This document shows positions 1 to 6,800 of a stretch of 64,000 nt of DNA, piece by piece. Made by a program: the position numbers and the translations under genes. Under the pieces are notes generated by a model. It saw only the letters and a program-made list of their open reading frames with translations. It did not search any database and had not been told where the DNA came from. Positions within the stretch are counted from its first letter, which is position 1, and each line of letters begins with the position of its first letter. The stretch is from an uncultured bacterium (lineage in GTDB: Bacteria > Cyanobacteriota > Vampirovibrionia > Gastranaerophilales > Gastranaerophilaceae), in assembly GCA_902777385.1 (NCBI GenBank), contig CACYTP010000008.1, forward strand, positions 1 through 64,000. The letters are read 5' to 3'.

Positions 1-51
1 TAGTGCAAAAATTATGACAAAAGTGCAAGAATAGTCCGGTAAATCTCTACA

Positions 52-231
52 CTATAAACTTGCCTCTATTGCCCTAAAATTAGGCAAATCCACAATAAAA
101 CTCCCATCACAACTGTCCTGAAAACCTATAACCATCCATCCATAATATGCATCGTATGGCGAAGATGACCAGTGATAACCGGATTGTGGCAAAGTAGGGT
201 TACTTGCTTTTTTACTAACAATACTAGAAAA
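52..231 (-). pseudogene. C-terminal remnant of a DUF1566/FISUMP-like exported protein
   Basis: Read on the minus strand, an open stretch of 59 codons ends in TAG at 54-52 and is preceded by an in-frame TAA at 234-232 with no start codon. It contains the motif YHWSSSPYDAYYGW and ends DLPNFRAIEASL. The WSSSPYDA-type motif is typical of the C-terminal domain of DUF1566/Lcl-like and FISUMP surface proteins, and the intact gene at 17683-18264 has a comparable ending. Only about 20 bp separate the stop from the terminator hairpin of the tRNA, so the 5' part has been lost rather than frameshifted. I infer a decayed gene; it could instead be a misassembled edge. Confidence 0.5.
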
Positions 232-250
232 TTAAAGCCCACCCCATAAC

Positions 251-289
251 ATTAAAAGAGGACAAGAAAAAATCTTGTCCTCTTTTAAT
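251..289 (-). terminator. intrinsic terminator of tRNA-Leu
   Basis: A perfect 17-bp inverted repeat (251-267 with 273-289) surrounds a five-A loop. On the minus strand it starts two bases after the 3' end of tRNA-Leu and its distal arm is T-rich at the end, as expected for a rho-independent terminator. Confidence 0.75.
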
Positions 290-290
290 T

Positions 291-370
291 GTCGATGGGG
301 GGACTTGAACCCCCACGGATTTCTCCACACGCCCCTCAAACGTGCACGTCTACCATTCCGCCACATCGAC
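291..370 (-). tRNA. tRNA-Leu (anticodon GAG)
   Basis: The minus strand folds into a complete class II tRNA: acceptor arms GTCGATG and CATCGAC, a D-arm beginning GGCGGAATGG, anticodon stem CACGT/GCGTG around the loop TTGAGGG (anticodon GAG, reading CUC/CUU), a short variable arm GGA-GAAA-TCC and a T-arm GGGGG-TTCAAGT-CCCCC. The gene is 80 nt without an encoded CCA. The three-pair variable stem is short for leucine but this anticodon has no other assignment. Confidence 0.93.
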
Positions 371-483
371 ATTTTATTATTTTTCTCCGGCAGTGTGCCA
401 CATTGACATTTCTAACTTCAGAATATCACAAAAATAGATTTGAGCAAATATTAAAAAATAAAATATACTCTCTATTTTAATAT

Positions 484-1275
484 TTAAAACCAATTACAAA
501 AATCCTTATCACAAAGCACTTTATTTAAATCAGCCATTGTAGCAGTTCGTGTCATCTCGTAAGTTACAGGCGTTATTGATATTTTATTATTCCGTACTGC
601 GGCAATATCGGTATTAGCACCCTCCGGTTCAGAAATTAATTCACCTGCCATCCAATAATATACCTTACCTCTTGGATCAACACGCTTCTCATAATTATCA
701 GTAAACATCTTTCGCCCAAGCTCTGTTATTGCAACACCTGCAATATCATCTACATCAAGTGAAGGTACATTTACGTTCAATATAGTTTTTGAAGGAAATT
801 TGAAATCCTTTAAATGCTTCAACATCTCATTTATAAATTTTCCCGTATGCTGAAAATCCTCATATTCACATTGCATACTTGCTAAGGATACTGCAATACT
901 CGGAATCCCCATCATTGCACCTTCCATTGCACAACTTACCGTTCCCGAATACAATATATCTGCACCTAAATTCGGTCCGTGGTTTATACCTGATATTACT
1001 AAATCAGGTTTTTCATCCTCTGACAAAATTGCACTTATACCAATCTTAACACAATCCCCCGGAGTACCTGTCGTTACCCATGTGCGTTTTGCACCGCTTA
1101 TAGATTCTAACTCCTCAACCCTTAACGGAGTGTGCAACGTCAATGAATGTCCGGCTGCAGACCGCTCTCTGTCAGGGGCAACAACATATACTTCATGGTC
1201 TTCCGATAACGATTTCGTTAATACTCTTATACCATTTGCTGCTATACCATCATCATTTGAAATTAATATTTTCAT
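484..1275 (-). CDS. surE: 5'/3'-nucleotidase SurE
   Basis: This 263-residue cytoplasmic enzyme matches the SurE family over its full length. It dephosphorylates nucleoside 5'- and 3'-monophosphates and is usually tied to stress survival. The N-terminus MKILISNDDGI carries the two metal-binding aspartates, followed by the conserved SAAGHSLT and the ISGINHGPNLG loop with the catalytic-site asparagine, then YSGTVSCAMEG. It is followed on the same strand by tRNA-Leu about 110 bp downstream. A purine-rich AAAGGA stretch lies ahead of the ATG. The length is normal for the family and nothing is missing. Confidence 0.95.
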   Translation of the reverse strand: MKILISNDDGIAANGIRVLTKSLSEDHEVYVVAPDRERSAAGHSLTLHTPLRVEELESISGAKRTWVTTGTPGDCVKIGISAILSEDEKPDLVISGINHGPNLGADILYSGTVSCAMEGAMMGIPSIAVSLASMQCEYEDFQHTGKFINEMLKHLKDFKFPSKTILNVNVPSLDVDDIAGVAITELGRKMFTDNYEKRVDPRGKVYYWMAGELISEPEGANTDIAAVRNNKISITPVTYEMTRTATMADLNKVLCDKDFCNWF

Positions 1276-1453
1276 ATTTCATCCTTCCTTTAGAAAACGA
1301 CTGCTATCCGATAATCCTATTCTAATACTATTTCAGCTATTTTCCAACCCTTATTTATTTGTATGTTAAGTATTGTAACAAATGCAAAATTTAGCGAAAA
1401 AATATAGCAATTTTATATACTATAAATTTTTTATATATATGAACACGAGGAAA

Positions 1454-1571
1454 GCTTAAATTTGAGGAATCAGACAAAAATTTAAGCACACACACTACAC
1501 TTCACACTATTTGAGGAATGAATGAAAGTTTATTCCAAAGCTCTCCGTAAAAAGAGGGCTTTTTGTTTTTA
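1454..1571 (+). ncRNA. candidate small RNA in the surE-CorC gap
   Basis: Between two minus-strand genes the plus strand has a perfect 10-bp hairpin (1454-1463 with 1478-1487), a C/A-rich unpaired segment (about 1488-1508), and then a terminator at 1537-1571. The word TTTGAGGAAT occurs twice, once running into the first hairpin loop and once after the C/A-rich segment. TATAAA-like sequence lies near 1421-1432 upstream. No ORF of note is present. The hairpin, single-stranded CA-rich linker and terminator recall the layout of cyanobacterial Yfr1, but the Yfr1 core is not matched exactly, so I do not assign it. Confidence 0.4.
1537..1571 (+). terminator. orphan intrinsic terminator
   Basis: AAAGCTCTC (1537-1545) pairs with GAGGGCTTT (1554-1562) with one G-T pair and is followed on the plus strand by a T-rich run to 1570. 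The minus-strand side has no T-run, so it does not serve the CorC gene, and no annotated plus-strand gene lies upstream. Confidence 0.75.
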
Positions 1572-2921
1572 AGAGTTTTCATCCTCGGAAGAAACGTCTT
1601 TATCCGTATGAAGTTTTACTATTTTTACTTTTGTAACCCTTGCTCCATCAATTTCATTAACAATAAATTGAAAATTTTTAAATTCAACCTCGTCATTAAC
1701 CTGAGCTATACGGCCAAGAAGCTTCACAACCAAGCCGCCAATAGTATCAACATCCTCTTCTTCAATATCGTTATCGAAATCAAAATACTCAGAAAATTCA
1801 TCCAGACGCATCATTGCATTAGCCTCATATACATCCTCAGAAATTTCTTTTATATCGGATTCTTCCTCAACGTCAAATTCATCCTGAACATCACCTACAA
1901 TCTCTTCTAAAACATCCTCCAACGTTATTAAGCCTGAAGTTCCGCCGAATTCATCAATAACGATTGCCATCTGTTGACCTTTATTCTTCTTAAATTCTAT
2001 TACCAAATTATCCATAGTTATTGTTTCAGGAACTAACATTACATCTCTCAGGATATTCTTTATAGGACAAACTTCATCCTTTATAGAAAGTGAATATAAA
2101 TCTTTTACATGCACAATTCCAACGATATGATCTATGTCATCATCATATACAGGATAACGAGTATATTGAGATTCCGCAGCCAGCTTATTCAAATCCTCCA
2201 ATGACATATCTATCGGGATACAAACCATATCAGTTCTTGGCAGCATAACCTGCTTTGCAGTCAAATCCGAGAACTTAAACATGTTATGGAGCATATCTTT
2301 TTCTGTTTCATTCAATACTCCGCCATTATAACTTGCATCAACAAGCATATCCAACTCTTCCATAGAATGTACGGACGATTTTTGTGCCCGTGGAATATTT
2401 AAGATTTTCAAAACTACATTTCCAAATCCATTCAATAGCCAAATAAACGGAGCAAAAATAAAGCTTATGCCGTACATTGGTCTTGCAACCCATAATGCTG
2501 TCTTTTCGGTATATTCTAATGCAATTGATTTTGGAATAAGCTCCCCTAAAACGACATGCAAGAAAGTAATTAAACAAAACGCTACAGTAACAGAAATAGT
2601 ATGAGTTGCTATAGTTTTTGATATTCCCGGCAAAAATACGAACACAGGTTCAATAATTCGTGCTAACGTAGCCTCACCAACCCATCCTAAACCGATGCTT
2701 GAAATTGTAACACCTAATTGAACTGCAGCTATAAATTTATCTAAATCTTCTATTGCTTTTAAAGCTAACTTTGCGTTTGAATTACCTTCCTTTACCAATT
2801 GTTCAACTCTGGTTTTTCTTACTTTTACCATTGCGAATTCGGAAGCAACAAAAAAGCCGTTTGAAAACAATAATAGTACAATAACCGATAAATTAAATAT
2901 CAATCTTATATAACTGTCCAT
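1569..2921 (-). CDS. CNNM/CorC (HlyC) family membrane transporter-like protein
   Basis: This 450-residue inner-membrane protein has the CNNM (DUF21) transmembrane domain over roughly residues 8-200, with several hydrophobic helices and the stretch ELIPKSIALEYTEK. A CBS pair follows at roughly 215-340, with MLPRTDMVCIPIDMS and the GIVHVKDLY and EFGGTSGLITLEDVLEEIVG motifs, and a CorC_HlyC domain at about 360-440. Family members are linked to magnesium/cobalt efflux or tolerance, and some are mis-named hemolysins. Its stop lies inside the T-run of the opposing orphan terminator. The substrate cannot be told from sequence. Confidence 0.88.
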   Translation of the reverse strand: MDSYIRLIFNLSVIVLLLFSNGFFVASEFAMVKVRKTRVEQLVKEGNSNAKLALKAIEDLDKFIAAVQLGVTISSIGLGWVGEATLARIIEPVFVFLPGISKTIATHTISVTVAFCLITFLHVVLGELIPKSIALEYTEKTALWVARPMYGISFIFAPFIWLLNGFGNVVLKILNIPRAQKSSVHSMEELDMLVDASYNGGVLNETEKDMLHNMFKFSDLTAKQVMLPRTDMVCIPIDMSLEDLNKLAAESQYTRYPVYDDDIDHIVGIVHVKDLYSLSIKDEVCPIKNILRDVMLVPETITMDNLVIEFKKNKGQQMAIVIDEFGGTSGLITLEDVLEEIVGDVQDEFDVEEESDIKEISEDVYEANAMMRLDEFSEYFDFDNDIEEEDVDTIGGLVVKLLGRIAQVNDEVEFKNFQFIVNEIDGARVTKVKIVKLHTDKDVSSEDENS

Positions 2922-2992
2922 TAAATATCTTTATTTCCTCATTTATATTATTAGTCAAATTGTAATGTCTCTTTAGGCAAAAAGCAACCTGC

Positions 2993-3799
2993 TTAATGCG
3001 AATCTGTTTCTCTTATTTGCGTATATATCATAGGGGAGAAACCTTTTGTAGTAACTATATCAATAATTTTATACGGATTTGATACAGCTAATAATGAAGG
3101 TGTACTTATGTGATATATACCATTTTCCATTTGTTCTTTATTTGTATGATAATGTCCTGAAATAATAGCTATTACATTATCATGTTTTTTTAATACTTCA
3201 TAATAGTTTTCAGGCTGATATACTCTGTGAGTTTTTGACTCAAATGGTGTTAAAATTGGGAAATGCTGGAAGATTACAACCTTATGACGCTTATTTTTAG
3301 TCAACTGTTTATCCAACCATTCCAAAGTTTTTGGGCGATAATATCCGCCGGGGCCGGGTATTGTTTCCTTTGCACCATCTAAACCAATAAAGACGAATTC
3401 ACCTTTTTTAAATACAAAGTTCGGCTTATTTTGACGTGAAAAAAATTTATATTTTCTCACAATCTCATAATACCTTTGTTTTGAAACTCCGTTAGACTTA
3501 AAAACATCATGATTACCAAGAACAATATAGTAAGGAACATTTAACTTCTTAACAATTTTCATAAATGTATTAAGATTAACTTCACTTGAATAATCAATAT
3601 TATCACCGGTAAAAACTACAAAAGAGATATTTTGTTGATTATTTATATCCTCAACCGTTGATTTTAAAACATCTGCAGTATATTTATTGTTAACAGTGAA
3701 ATGGGCATCCGTTACCTGCACAAATTTAATTTCACCTGCAATGGCAGAAGATATACCGCAAAAAATAAACATTATTAAAACTAATATTTTTTTCAACAT
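2993..3799 (-). CDS. exported calcineurin-like metallophosphoesterase
   Basis: This 268-residue protein starts with a signal peptide (hydrophobic residues 5-20, then AIAGE), so it probably acts in the periplasm or at the surface. It has all the metallophosphoesterase motifs: TDAHF (D-x-H), GDNID, GNHD, HFP and GHYHTNK, which bind the two metals. The spacing and length suit the icc/3',5'-cyclic phosphodiesterase-like branch, but family members act on many phosphoesters and the substrate is open. It lies 71 bp upstream of the CorC gene on the same strand and may be cotranscribed with it. It diverges from the S4 gene across 74 bp. Confidence 0.82.
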   Translation of the reverse strand: MLKKILVLIMFIFCGISSAIAGEIKFVQVTDAHFTVNNKYTADVLKSTVEDINNQQNISFVVFTGDNIDYSSEVNLNTFMKIVKKLNVPYYIVLGNHDVFKSNGVSKQRYYEIVRKYKFFSRQNKPNFVFKKGEFVFIGLDGAKETIPGPGGYYRPKTLEWLDKQLTKNKRHKVVIFQHFPILTPFESKTHRVYQPENYYEVLKKHDNVIAIISGHYHTNKEQMENGIYHISTPSLLAVSNPYKIIDIVTTKGFSPMIYTQIRETDSH

Positions 3800-3873
3800 G
3801 ATTTCCCTACTTTTTATAATATTATATCATGGATATTAAACTTATGATAAAATGTAAATAACAGAGGTATATT

Positions 3874-4119
3874 ATGAGATTAGACAAATTTTTGAAAGTA
3901 TCAAGATTAATCAAAAGGAGAACCGTCGCCAACGAAGTATCAGACATGGGCAGAGTTCTTGTGAATGACAACCCTGCAAAGCCTGCAAAACAGCTTAAAG
4001 AAAACGATATTATAACAATTGAGTACGCAAACAGAAAAGTCAAAGCAAAAATTCTAAAAATACCGTCAGGGAATGTCAGTATTCAAGAAGCTTCAACTCT
4101 TTATGAAATTATTGAATAA
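3874..4119 (+). CDS. S4-domain RNA-binding protein, RqcP (YabO)-like
   Basis: This 81-residue protein is essentially one S4 RNA-binding domain. It starts MRLDKFLKVSRLIKRR and continues with the GRVLVNDNPAKPAKQLKEND core. This pattern and size match RqcP/YabO, the small S4 protein that works with RqcH in ribosome-associated quality control by stabilising peptidyl-tRNA on stalled 50S subunits. Hsp15-like heat-shock proteins share the fold but are longer. An AGAGG ribosome site precedes the ATG. The gene is monocistronic and has its own terminator; no rqcH is seen in the window. Confidence 0.8.
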   Translation: MRLDKFLKVSRLIKRRTVANEVSDMGRVLVNDNPAKPAKQLKENDIITIEYANRKVKAKILKIPSGNVSIQEASTLYEIIE

Positions 4120-4147
4120 AAAAGGCTCGCTTATAACGAGCCTTTTT
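4119..4147. terminator. bidirectional terminator between the S4 gene and the permease
   Basis: An 11-bp perfect stem (4119-4129 with 4137-4147) around a 7-nt loop has A-tracts on one side and T-tracts on the other, so it can stop both the plus-strand S4 gene and the convergent minus-strand permease. Confidence 0.85.
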
Positions 4148-4165
4148 AATATTGATTTTTAAAAT

Positions 4166-5494
4166 TTATCTCAAATATCTCAGATACAAATATACTGAAC
4201 TTAAAGTTAATGCTATTACTGTAACTATAGCACCATACTTTAAAAATCTCATAAATGAAATTGCATGACCTTTTGAAGCAGCAGTTTCACTAACAAGAAC
4301 ATTTGCGGCAGCACCTATAATGGTAAAGTTACCGCCCAAACAAGCACCTAACGCTAATGCCCACCACATAGGGTTATGACCGGCTCCATGGTATGGTATT
4401 GTATGCTGTACCTGATCAATTAATGGTGCCATTGTAGCTGTATAAGGAATATTATCAATTATACCCGATAAAATACCTGAACCCCACAGAATCAGCATAG
4501 TAGCAAACTTTAAACTGCCATGTGTCAATGCTATCATCTTATTAGCTAAAAATGCGATACCGCCGTTTGCTTCAAATCCGCCAATTATGATAAACAAACC
4601 AATAAAGAAGAAAATAGTTAGCCATTCAACATCTTTATAAATTTCTTTTGGCTTTTCAAACAATAATAAAACACTTGCTCCTGCGACAGCAAAAACATAA
4701 GCAGGAATGCCCGTCATATCATGTGTCATAAAACCTAATATAACAAAGAATAAGACTACTAAAGATCTAATCATCAAATTTTTATCGGTTATAGTCTTTG
4801 AATTATCAAGATTTGCAATATGTTCCATTTTTTCAGGCGTAGCTTTTAATTGTTTTTTAAACATCAAAATAAGAACTCCTATTGCAGCCAAGAATATTAC
4901 CGCTACAATAAATGACAATTCTTGTAAGAAAGCCATAAAGCTCAAACCTGCCTTTGCTCCAATAATAATATTTGGCGGATCTCCAATAAGGGTAGCCGTA
5001 CCACCAATATTAGAAGCCAAGACTTCAGTAATTAAAAACGGTATCGGATCCATATCGAATTCTTTTGCAATAACAAATGTAACAGGCATGATTAATACAA
5101 CTGTTGTTACATTATCCAAAAATGCTGAAGCTACAGCCGTAAATGCTGCCAGTGCAAACAGCACCATTTTCGGATGTCCTTTCGTAAGTTTAAGCAACTG
5201 AATTGCAATCCATTTAAATACACCGCTTTTACTTGCGATATGAACAATAATCATCATCCCTATCAGCAAAAAGATAACATCAAAAGCAATATATTCAAAC
5301 ACTGAACGAACATACTCGCCGGTCTGCTGATTGACATAGCCTTTAAAAGGCAGTAATCCCAATAACATCGTCAATGAAGCCCCGACTAAAGCTACAACAG
5401 ACTTTGGGATTTTTTCCGTTGCAATAAAAATATACGCAATTAACAATATTGATCCTGAAATCAACATACCATGCGTGGATATAAATTCTAACAT
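4166..5494 (-). CDS. ArsB/NhaD-family ion permease
   Basis: This 442-residue inner-membrane protein has about eleven hydrophobic segments. It carries the ion-transporter-superfamily signatures FLDNVTTVVLIMPVTF and IGGTATLIGDPPNIIIGA in the first half, and a matching IIDNIPYTATMAPL with LGACLGGNFTIIGAAANV in the second half. This inverted-repeat pair is typical of ArsB/NhaD permeases, which cover sodium/proton antiport, arsenite efflux and some dicarboxylate/sodium symport. No ars genes are nearby, so arsenite is not specially supported. A GGAGGAAT ribosome site precedes the ATG, and the gene stands alone. Confidence 0.85.
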   Translation of the reverse strand: MLEFISTHGMLISGSILLIAYIFIATEKIPKSVVALVGASLTMLLGLLPFKGYVNQQTGEYVRSVFEYIAFDVIFLLIGMMIIVHIASKSGVFKWIAIQLLKLTKGHPKMVLFALAAFTAVASAFLDNVTTVVLIMPVTFVIAKEFDMDPIPFLITEVLASNIGGTATLIGDPPNIIIGAKAGLSFMAFLQELSFIVAVIFLAAIGVLILMFKKQLKATPEKMEHIANLDNSKTITDKNLMIRSLVVLFFVILGFMTHDMTGIPAYVFAVAGASVLLLFEKPKEIYKDVEWLTIFFFIGLFIIIGGFEANGGIAFLANKMIALTHGSLKFATMLILWGSGILSGIIDNIPYTATMAPLIDQVQHTIPYHGAGHNPMWWALALGACLGGNFTIIGAAANVLVSETAASKGHAISFMRFLKYGAIVTVIALTLSSVYLYLRYLR

Positions 5495-5658
5495 TTTATT
5501 CCTCCTGTTTATATCAAGAGTAACATAAAAATAAATTAGTGTAAAAAATACACATAAAAAATTTACAAACTGTACAAGTGACTAATTGAAAACAAAACAC
5601 ATTAACCGTTAAATATAATTAATCTTTTTCATACTTCCAGCTATTCTTAATTCCAACC

Positions 5659-5687
5659 GAGGCAAACATAGTTTGCCTCTTTTTTTT
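5659..5687 (+). terminator. orphan intrinsic terminator
   Basis: A perfect 9-bp stem, GAGGCAAAC with GTTTGCCTC, closes a 3-nt loop and is followed by eight T on the plus strand. No plus-strand gene lies upstream within 1.5 kb and the minus side has no T-run. It may end an unannotated plus-strand transcript from the 5495-5658 gap, which also holds a small GTGTA/TACAC hairpin near 5540. Confidence 0.75.
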
Positions 5688-5706
5688 AAAAAATTTATAC
5701 AAATAA

Positions 5707-6735
5707 TTATTTCCAAGGATAATTTTTTGGAAAGGCCCAGCCGTTAGATAACAAAAGTGCAGCACACATCATACCGGAACTTTTACAATTATCTAACTGT
5801 TGCGTACCTGTTTTTTCAAATCCATAAGGTAAAATCCTGCCGTCAGGCAAAAATTCAAAATAATATATGTCTTTACCTATCACATTTGGATTTTTGTATG
5901 AACCATTTACATCAATAATAAAGCGACGTTTATCTCTACCATCCCATTCCCAATTTGAACCATAAGCAAATTCAACACAAGCACCATCTTTAAGTTGCCA
6001 AGTATAATTATTTGCAGTCATAGTCATTATATAGCGAGCCTGAGACGCAGAATTATTTGAATATTTATAATTATAATCCTCATCAGTATCAAAACAAAAT
6101 CTACTAGAAGGATCAGCCCTGTGCCAATCAACGGGAATATATTTTGCAAATTCAGGTCCAAAAAGGCTTGAATCAAGGTAAGCCTTATGATCCCACTGTT
6201 TATGCACAAACGGCATTTGGACAGGATCAACATTATCATATTCCGCCTTCATAAGTTGTACAGCCTGGTTTAAAACAGCATATTCTTTTTTCAATTGAGA
6301 TAAAAGTACTTGTTTTTGGTGATTTTGAATCAATGTCGGTAACGTCATCGCAGCAACAACACCTATAATACCAAGGGTTATTAAAACTTCTGCGAGGGTA
6401 AACGCAGCTTTACTATCTCTACACACTTTGTCATGCCGAACTTGTTTCGGCATCTGACCCATGGTACTTGCTACGACTTTCTCTTTTTGAGTGTTACCTA
6501 AAGTTTTACTGTGGCTAGATCCCGAAACAAGTTCGGGATGACATAAAGTAATATCCCGTAATGAACTGTTTACTGGGCACTGTTCACTAATAACCAAACT
6601 GTCATATTTATCAGACCATAAATCGCTACAACCCTTACTGTGAGAGGTTATCCCCCCCCCCCCCAAGTTGAAATACTGCCATAATAACAACCTCCGCTGT
6701 TTTCTGTCTACATTATCATTATAAACTATTTTCAA
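5707..6735 (-). CDS. type IV pilin-like protein with disrupted, possibly phase-variable 5' end
   Basis: The 342-codon frame has a prepilin N-terminal helix FTLAEVLITLGIIGVVAAM at about residue 112, with the conserved Glu at position 5 after the presumed cleavage site, and a soluble C-terminal domain (KQWDHKAYLD, DVNGSYKNPNVIGKD). Prepilins normally have a leader of about 10-30 residues, so the first 110 residues are abnormal: they cover a poly-G tract and a REPIN-like repeat. A promoter at 6746-6718 would start transcription below the 6735 ATG. The likelier start is the ATG at 6682, 8 nt after GGAGG. That start is in frame with the pilin only if the G tract is 12 or 15 long; as given (13) it yields a 15-residue peptide. 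Confidence 0.75.
   Translation of the reverse strand: MKIVYNDNVDRKQRRLLLWQYFNLGGGGITSHSKGCSDLWSDKYDSLVISEQCPVNSSLRDITLCHPELVSGSSHSKTLGNTQKEKVVASTMGQMPKQVRHDKVCRDSKAAFTLAEVLITLGIIGVVAAMTLPTLIQNHQKQVLLSQLKKEYAVLNQAVQLMKAEYDNVDPVQMPFVHKQWDHKAYLDSSLFGPEFAKYIPVDWHRADPSSRFCFDTDEDYNYKYSNNSASQARYIMTMTANNYTWQLKDGACVEFAYGSNWEWDGRDKRRFIIDVNGSYKNPNVIGKDIYYFEFLPDGRILPYGFEKTGTQQLDNCKSSGMMCAALLLSNGWAFPKNYPWK
6429..6543. repeat. REPIN-like pair of inverted palindromic repeats
   Basis: Two 27-bp units (6429-6455 and 6517-6543) lie in inverted orientation around a 61-bp spacer. Each is itself a hairpin (ATGCCGAA with TTCGGCAT in the first, ATCCCGAA with TTCGGGAT in the second). The two differ at only two positions, and these are compensatory within the stems. 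Translated in the pilin frame they give the strings HPELVSGS and KQVRHDK, which recur in predicted proteins of many bacteria where such repeats sit inside ORFs. No transposase for them is in the window. Confidence 0.75.
6652..6664. repeat. 13-base homopolymer (poly-C plus strand, poly-G coding strand)
   Basis: Thirteen consecutive C on the plus strand, striking in such AT-rich DNA, lie just inside the best-supported start of the pilin-like gene. Tracts of this kind slip during replication and also cause sequencing errors. Confidence 0.9.
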
Positions 6736-6746
6736 AATTTGTTCAA
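6718..6746 (-). promoter_or_regulatory. sigma70-type promoter of the pilin-like gene
   Basis: On the minus strand TTGAAC (6746-6741), a 17-bp spacer and TATAAT (6723-6718) form a near-consensus promoter. The predicted start near 6711 lies downstream of the 6735 ATG and upstream of the GGAGG site at 6695-6691. Confidence 0.7.
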
Positions 6747-6800
6747 GGCTGCTATAAAAAATATGTAATAAAATATGAATTTTTATTATATAATTTCAGT

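Noticed and set aside
289-480. A 63-codon ORF over tRNA-Leu
   Set aside because: It is the tRNA gene read on the wrong strand.
1563-1910. A 115-codon plus-strand ORF opposite the CorC gene
   Set aside because: It is antisense to a well-supported gene, with a composition typical of a shadow frame.
4166-5494. Arsenite resistance locus
   Set aside because: The permease family also covers sodium/proton antiport, and no arsC, arsR or arsA is nearby.
6733-6735. ATG at 6735 as the true start of the pilin-like gene
   Set aside because: It has no ribosome site and lies between the -35 and -10 of a near-consensus promoter, so it would not be in the transcript.
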